Assembly (NCBI GenBank): GCA_003241875.1
Contig: QBLU01000042.1
Coordinates: 1-33,961 of the forward strand
Origin: Alphaproteobacteria bacterium
GTDB lineage: Bacteria > Pseudomonadota > Alphaproteobacteria > Sphingomonadales > Sphingomonadaceae
Length of the DNA: 33,961 nucleotides
Direction: 5' to 3'
Shown: in pieces, positions 30,821-33,961 of the stretch
Numbering within the stretch: position 1 is the first letter of the stretch
Layout of the letters: every line of letters starts with the position of its first letter
The notes under the pieces: generated by a model
Databases searched by the model: none
What the model was told of the DNA's origin: nothing
The model's input: only the letters and a program-made list of their open reading frames with translations
Program-made: the position numbers and the translations under genes

Positions 30821-31195
30821 CTATTCCGGCTCGATCTTGTCGATCACCAGCGCGACGATCGCGATCCAGAACCAGCCGATCATCATCAGCGAGCCGCCGA
30901 TGGGGGCCAGCGCAGCGATCATGCGCGGCGCGCCCAGCGCCAGCGCATCGAGAACGACGGCAAAGATGAAGCTGCCGATGCTGACGGCCCAGGCCGGGCG
31001 CACCACCAGCGGCGAATTGCGCCAGGCGAGGAGCCCGAACACCGCGGCGACATGCGGCAGCTGGAACAGCACGCCGGTCATGATCCAGTCGCGCGCCTGC
31101 GGATCCTTGATGCCATGCGCGGCAAATGTCCCGAAGGCGAGCGCAATAATGGCGTTGAAGGCGGCAAAGGCCGGCAGGGCGCGAGGTTTCGTCAT
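30821..31195 (-). CDS. DUF423 (YgdD/TMEM256-like) membrane protein
   Basis: 124 residues, four transmembrane helices (about 8-27, 40-59, 68-88, 97-118). Typical pieces: AFGTFAAHGIKD after TM1, LFQLPHVAAVFGLLAW, AWAVSIGSFIFAVVLDALAL, and LAPIGGSLMMIGWFWIAIVAL. Present in many bacteria as YgdD and in eukaryotes as TMEM256; the role is unknown. Starts at the ATG at 31195. The 5' side is the large intergenic region before xth. Confidence 0.94.
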   Translation of the reverse strand: MTKPRALPAFAAFNAIIALAFGTFAAHGIKDPQARDWIMTGVLFQLPHVAAVFGLLAWRNSPLVVRPAWAVSIGSFIFAVVLDALALGAPRMIAALAPIGGSLMMIGWFWIAIVALVIDKIEPE

Positions 31196-31340
31196 TGCCC
31201 TTCATAACGTGCGCCGACGCCAAAAAAAGGTTAAAGAATTCGATACGCCGTCGACGAATGATGGCTGGACAGCGACGAGTTGCAACTTTCGCGATTTCGA
31301 ACCGTAGCTTCCTGAATGTTGTTCATGTCGGGTCAATGTC

Positions 31341-31514
31341 GGCGGGGGCATAAGACACGGGCGGTTGGCACCGCAGCCGGAGTTTGCCCCCTGTTATCTG
31401 GCTGCGACCCAGTGCCACCTGCTGCGTGACGAGCGCAAAAATGGCCCCCTGTTCCATGCCCCCGGAGCAGGGGGCCTACTTGCGTTCGGGTCAAGCGGCT
31501 TGCCGGCCCCTGCT
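31341..31514. other. Structured intergenic region with alternative stems (possible ncRNA or leader)
   Basis: This lies in the 367-bp gap between DUF423 and xth, the only gap over 300 bp. Elements seen: CGCAGCC/GGCTGCG (31371-31377 and 31399-31405) flanked by further GG(T)TGGCAC/GTGCCACC pairing; GCCCCCTG at 31386-31393 and GGCCCCCTG at 31443-31451; one complementary CAGGGGGCC (31468-31476); and GGCCCCTGCT (31505-31514), which also pairs with AGCAGGGGGCC (31466-31476). Three upstream/downstream segments thus compete for one partner. I recognise no known RNA family in it. Confidence 0.4.
31437..31476 (-). terminator. Possible minus-strand intrinsic terminator
   Basis: A 9-bp perfect stem GGCCCCCTG/CAGGGGGCC with a 16-nt loop is followed on the minus strand by ATTTTTGC. 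That is the right polarity to end a minus-strand transcript arising near the xth start. No gene is known to need it, so it may mark a small RNA or an attenuated leader of DUF423. Confidence 0.35.
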
Positions 31515-31562
31515 TGTAAGCGACAGGTGACGCTGGCGTCGCCATCCCCTACAGCCCGTTGC

Positions 31563-32363
31563 ATGACCCTGCGTATCGCCACCTGGAACATCAATTCGGT
31601 GCGTTTCCGGCTCGACATCGTCGAACGCTTTCTGCGCAACCACGCCCCCGACGTGCTGTGCCTGCAGGAAACCAAGGTGATGGACGATGCCTTCCCGCAT
31701 CCGATGTTCGAGGCATTGGGCTATCGGCACCGCCTGCTCAACGGCCAGCGCATGCATCACGGCGTCGCCACCCTGTCGCGCATCCCGATGATCGAGGAGC
31801 GCCGCTACGACTGGCAGGACAATGGCGAGGCCCGCCACATCGGCGCGCGGCTCGCCGTCGGCCCGGGCGCCGGCCTGCTGATCGAGAACGTCTATATCCC
31901 GGCCGGCGGCGACGTGCCCGACACCCAGATCAATCCCAAATTCGCGCAGAAGCTGGCGTTTCTCGGCCGCATGACGCGCTGGTCCGAATCGTTGCGCGAT
32001 GCCAGCGTGATCGTCGGCGATTTCAACGTGGCGCCGCTCGAATGCGACGTGTGGAGCCACAAGGCGCTGATCGACGTCGTCAGCCACACCCCGATCGAGG
32101 TCGCAGCGCTGGCAGCGCTGCAGCAGAGCCATGACTGGGTCGACATGGGCCGGCACTTCATCGCTGCGCCCGAGCGGCTGTTCACTTGGTGGAGCTATCG
32201 CGCCACCGATTGGCGGCTGTCCGATCGCGGCCGCCGGCTCGATCATATCTGGGTGTCGCCCGAGCTGGCGCCGCTGGCCAATCGCTTCGAAGTCATCGAG
32301 GACGCGCGCGACTGGGGCAAGCCATCCGACCATGTCCCGCAGTTGCTGACGCTCGACCTGTGA
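31563..32363 (+). CDS. xth: Exodeoxyribonuclease III
   Basis: 266 residues from the ATG at 31563. AP endonuclease and 3'-5' exonuclease of base-excision repair. The EEP-fold motifs are all present: [13 protein letters not shown] (about 6-18), CLQETKV with the metal-binding Glu, [23 protein letters not shown] (Asp/Asn active site), RRLDHIWVS and the final SDHVP His. Its length is typical. The stop overlaps the ribA GTG start (GTGA), so the three genes xth, ribA and the L,D-transpeptidase are translationally chained. Confidence 0.97.
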   Translation: MTLRIATWNINSVRFRLDIVERFLRNHAPDVLCLQETKVMDDAFPHPMFEALGYRHRLLNGQRMHHGVATLSRIPMIEERRYDWQDNGEARHIGARLAVGPGAGLLIENVYIPAGGDVPDTQINPKFAQKLAFLGRMTRWSESLRDASVIVGDFNVAPLECDVWSHKALIDVVSHTPIEVAALAALQQSHDWVDMGRHFIAAPERLFTWWSYRATDWRLSDRGRRLDHIWVSPELAPLANRFEVIEDARDWGKPSDHVPQLLTLDL

Positions 32364-33433
32364 GCGGCGACGCGGCCTGGCGGGCCGAAGCGGCGGGCGA
32401 TGCGCTGCGCCGCGGCCGCATCGTCGGCGTCGGCACGCTCGCGATCCTGTCGGCAGAGCTGGCGGATGCGGCGACGCTGGCAGCGCTGGAGGCCGCTACC
32501 CGCGCCGGGCTGGTCATCACCGCGCGGCGCGGCGCGGTGCTGAACCTGACCAATCAGCTGGCCGCGGCCGTCGACGATCCGGAACCGGTGTGGGTCGATC
32601 GCCCGGCCTGGCTCGATCTCCCCGGCTCGCGCGCCGTCGCCGACCCAGTGCTCGATCTCGCGACGCCGTTCAAAGGGCCGTTCACGACGCGGGCGCTGGC
32701 CGGCGACCGCCAATCGGCGCGCGCCGCGATCGCGCTGGCCAAGCATGCCGCGCTGCTGCCGGCGGTCTATGCCGTGCCGATCGCCGGCGCCGCGCCGGTG
32801 GTGAGCGCTGATCCCGCGGCGGTGCTGGCGCTGCCCGCTGTCGCAGCCGATGTCCGGATTTCGTCGCGCGCGCGCCTGCCGCTGGCGCCGGCGGAGGATA
32901 CCGAGGTGGTCGCTTTCCGCCCCGGCGATGGCGGCCCCGAACATCTGGCGCTGGTCATCGGCGACCCGTCGCGTGCCGGGCCGGTCCTGGTGCGGCTGCA
33001 TTCGGCGTGCCTGACCGGCGATGTTCTCGGCAGCCTCAAATGCGATTGCGGCCCGCAGCTGCACGCGGCGCTGGCCGCCATCGCCGCCAATCCCGGTGGT
33101 GGCATCCTGCTCTATCTCCAGCAGGAGGGCCGCGGCATCGGCCTCCTCAACAAGCTGCGCGCCTATGCGCTGCAGGACCAGGGCTTCGACACCGTCGACG
33201 CGAACACGCGGCTGGGATTCGAGCCCGATGAGCGCGATTTCACGCTGGCCGCAACCATGTTGCAGCTGCTCGGCGTCAGCGAAGTCAGGCTGCTGACCAA
33301 CAACCCGCTGAAGGTCGCGGGCCTGGCTGCCCATGGTCTCATCGTCAGCCGCGTCGAGCACAGCATGCCGCCCAACCCGCACAACATCGCCTATCTCGGC
33401 ACCAAGCGCGATCGGCAGGGCCATCTGCTGTGA
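32360..33433 (+). CDS. ribA: GTP cyclohydrolase II with degenerate N-terminal domain
   Basis: 357 residues from a GTG overlapping the xth stop. The C-terminal half (about 180-357) is GTP cyclohydrolase II, first step of riboflavin synthesis from GTP: zinc ligands Cys217, Cys228, Cys230 ([18 protein letters not shown]), catalytic stretch [28 protein letters not shown] and [11 protein letters not shown]. The first 165 residues resemble a decayed DHBP synthase-type partner domain in position, but I see none of the acidic and cysteine motifs of an active RibB, so DHBP synthesis from here is unlikely. A separate ribB or ribBA should exist elsewhere. The stop overlaps the next start (TGATG). Confidence 0.94.
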   Translation: MSGDAAWRAEAAGDALRRGRIVGVGTLAILSAELADAATLAALEAATRAGLVITARRGAVLNLTNQLAAAVDDPEPVWVDRPAWLDLPGSRAVADPVLDLATPFKGPFTTRALAGDRQSARAAIALAKHAALLPAVYAVPIAGAAPVVSADPAAVLALPAVAADVRISSRARLPLAPAEDTEVVAFRPGDGGPEHLALVIGDPSRAGPVLVRLHSACLTGDVLGSLKCDCGPQLHAALAAIAANPGGGILLYLQQEGRGIGLLNKLRAYALQDQGFDTVDANTRLGFEPDERDFTLAATMLQLLGVSEVRLLTNNPLKVAGLAAHGLIVSRVEHSMPPNPHNIAYLGTKRDRQGHLL

Positions 33434-33936
33434 TGCTGTCGGCGTCCGTCGCCGCCGGCACCGTCACGGCCTTTGGCGAGACCGTAGCGGCGGTGTTCGG
33501 CAAGGGCGGCGCGATTCCGGCCGCTGCCAAGCGCGAGGGCGATGGCGCCACGCCGCTCGGCATCTGGCCGGTGCGCGCCGCGCTGATCCGTCCCGATCGC
33601 ATGGCGGCGCCGGCGACGCGGCTGCCGTGGCGCTGGCTGCGGGCCGATGACGGCTGGTCCGACGATGCCGCCGATCCGGCATACAATCGCCCGGTCAGCC
33701 ACCCCCATCGCTTCAGTGCGGAACGGCTGTGGCGGGATGACCATGCCTATGACATCGTCATCGTGCTCGGCCACAACGACAGCCCGCCGGTGGCGCCGCT
33801 GGGCAGCGCGATCTTCTGGCACTGCACCCAGCCCGACCGCCGCCCGACCGAGGGTTGTGTCGCCATCGACCGGGCGGTCCTGGCGCGCTGGCTGGACCGG
33901 ATGACGCCCGGGGATGCCATCACGATAACGCCCTGA
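33433..33936 (+). CDS. L,D-transpeptidase (YkuD-type) family protein
   Basis: 167 residues. Catalytic-domain features: GKGGAIPAAAKREGDGATPL near the front, GHNDSPPVAPLGSAIFWHCT with His130, and TEGCVAIDRAVL with nucleophile Cys142. This is the His...Cys arrangement of YkuD-type enzymes that cross-link or attach proteins to peptidoglycan. No obvious signal peptide, so whether it acts outside the inner membrane is unclear; short single-domain forms like this are common in alphaproteobacteria. ATG at 33433 (TGATG overlap) preferred; a GTG three bases earlier is possible. The last 25 bases of the window hold nothing recognisable. Confidence 0.9.
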   Translation: MLSASVAAGTVTAFGETVAAVFGKGGAIPAAAKREGDGATPLGIWPVRAALIRPDRMAAPATRLPWRWLRADDGWSDDAADPAYNRPVSHPHRFSAERLWRDDHAYDIVIVLGHNDSPPVAPLGSAIFWHCTQPDRRPTEGCVAIDRAVLARWLDRMTPGDAITITP

Positions 33937-33961
33937 AAAGCAACGGGCGGGTCTTTCGACC

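Noticed and set aside
31341-31514. Assignment as 6S RNA, SRP RNA or SAH/SAM riboswitch
   Set aside because: None of the diagnostic sequences (for example the SRP GGAAGCAGC loop or the SAH core) is present, so it is left unassigned.

Overview
The window is high-GC, densely packed bacterial chromosome. The gene content and order point to an alphaproteobacterium of the order Sphingomonadales: the run rimP-nusA-ylxR-infB-rbfA-truB-rpsO-pnp, xerD next to divergent aroK-aroB, a SigF/NrsF-type ECF sigma pair, and two REP-like palindrome families of the kind common in sphingomonads. The genus cannot be fixed from sequence reading alone. I see no rRNA, tRNA, CRISPR array, phage or insertion sequence.

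Layout. 1-1370: a minus-strand lemA-TPM pair, cut by the left edge. 1516-3780: a plus-strand chain mscL, a DUF4239-like membrane protein, a beta/gamma-crystallin-like protein and a META lipoprotein, each overlapping the next by 4 bp. 3777-5378: a secreted SH3 protein (minus) and a D-2-hydroxyacid dehydrogenase (plus). 5530-7610: a stress module of a DUF1223 thioredoxin-like secreted protein, the membrane anti-sigma factor NrsF and an ECF sigma factor. Both transcription units of this module carry a GTAAC(C/A)-N16-CGAA promoter. 7618-11150: a flavin-dependent nitronate-monooxygenase-like enzyme with a putative Fe-S cysteine motif, a divergent YqcI/YcgG (GntA-like) plus DUF1989 pair, and a secreted CAP-domain protein.

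11226-21834 (minus): the translation and RNA-decay operon rimP, nusA, ylxR, infB, rbfA, a GNAT acetyltransferase, truB, rpsO and pnp. A likely promoter lies upstream of rimP and a clear intrinsic terminator follows pnp. Stem-loop clusters lie between infB and rbfA and between rpsO and pnp. 21998-27022: a small secreted protein of unknown function, the tyrosine recombinase xerD translationally coupled to a 607-residue secreted or periplasmic protein, and divergently aroK-aroB of the shikimate pathway.

27043-33936: REP palindromes flank an alpha/beta hydrolase that appears to use a CTG start. Then come a Tat-exported PhoD-type phosphatase, a 56-residue DUF2256 zinc-finger protein, a class II aldolase-family protein, a DUF423 membrane protein, a 367-bp intergenic region with mutually exclusive stems, and a coupled run of exonuclease III (xth), GTP cyclohydrolase II with a degenerate N-terminal half (ribA) and an L,D-transpeptidase-like protein.

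The best candidates for new biology are the SigF-type promoter shared by the sigma operon and the DUF1223 gene, the two-gene guanidino-chemistry-like module (9196-10473), the structured intergenic region before xth, and the CTG-start hydrolase between REP elements.
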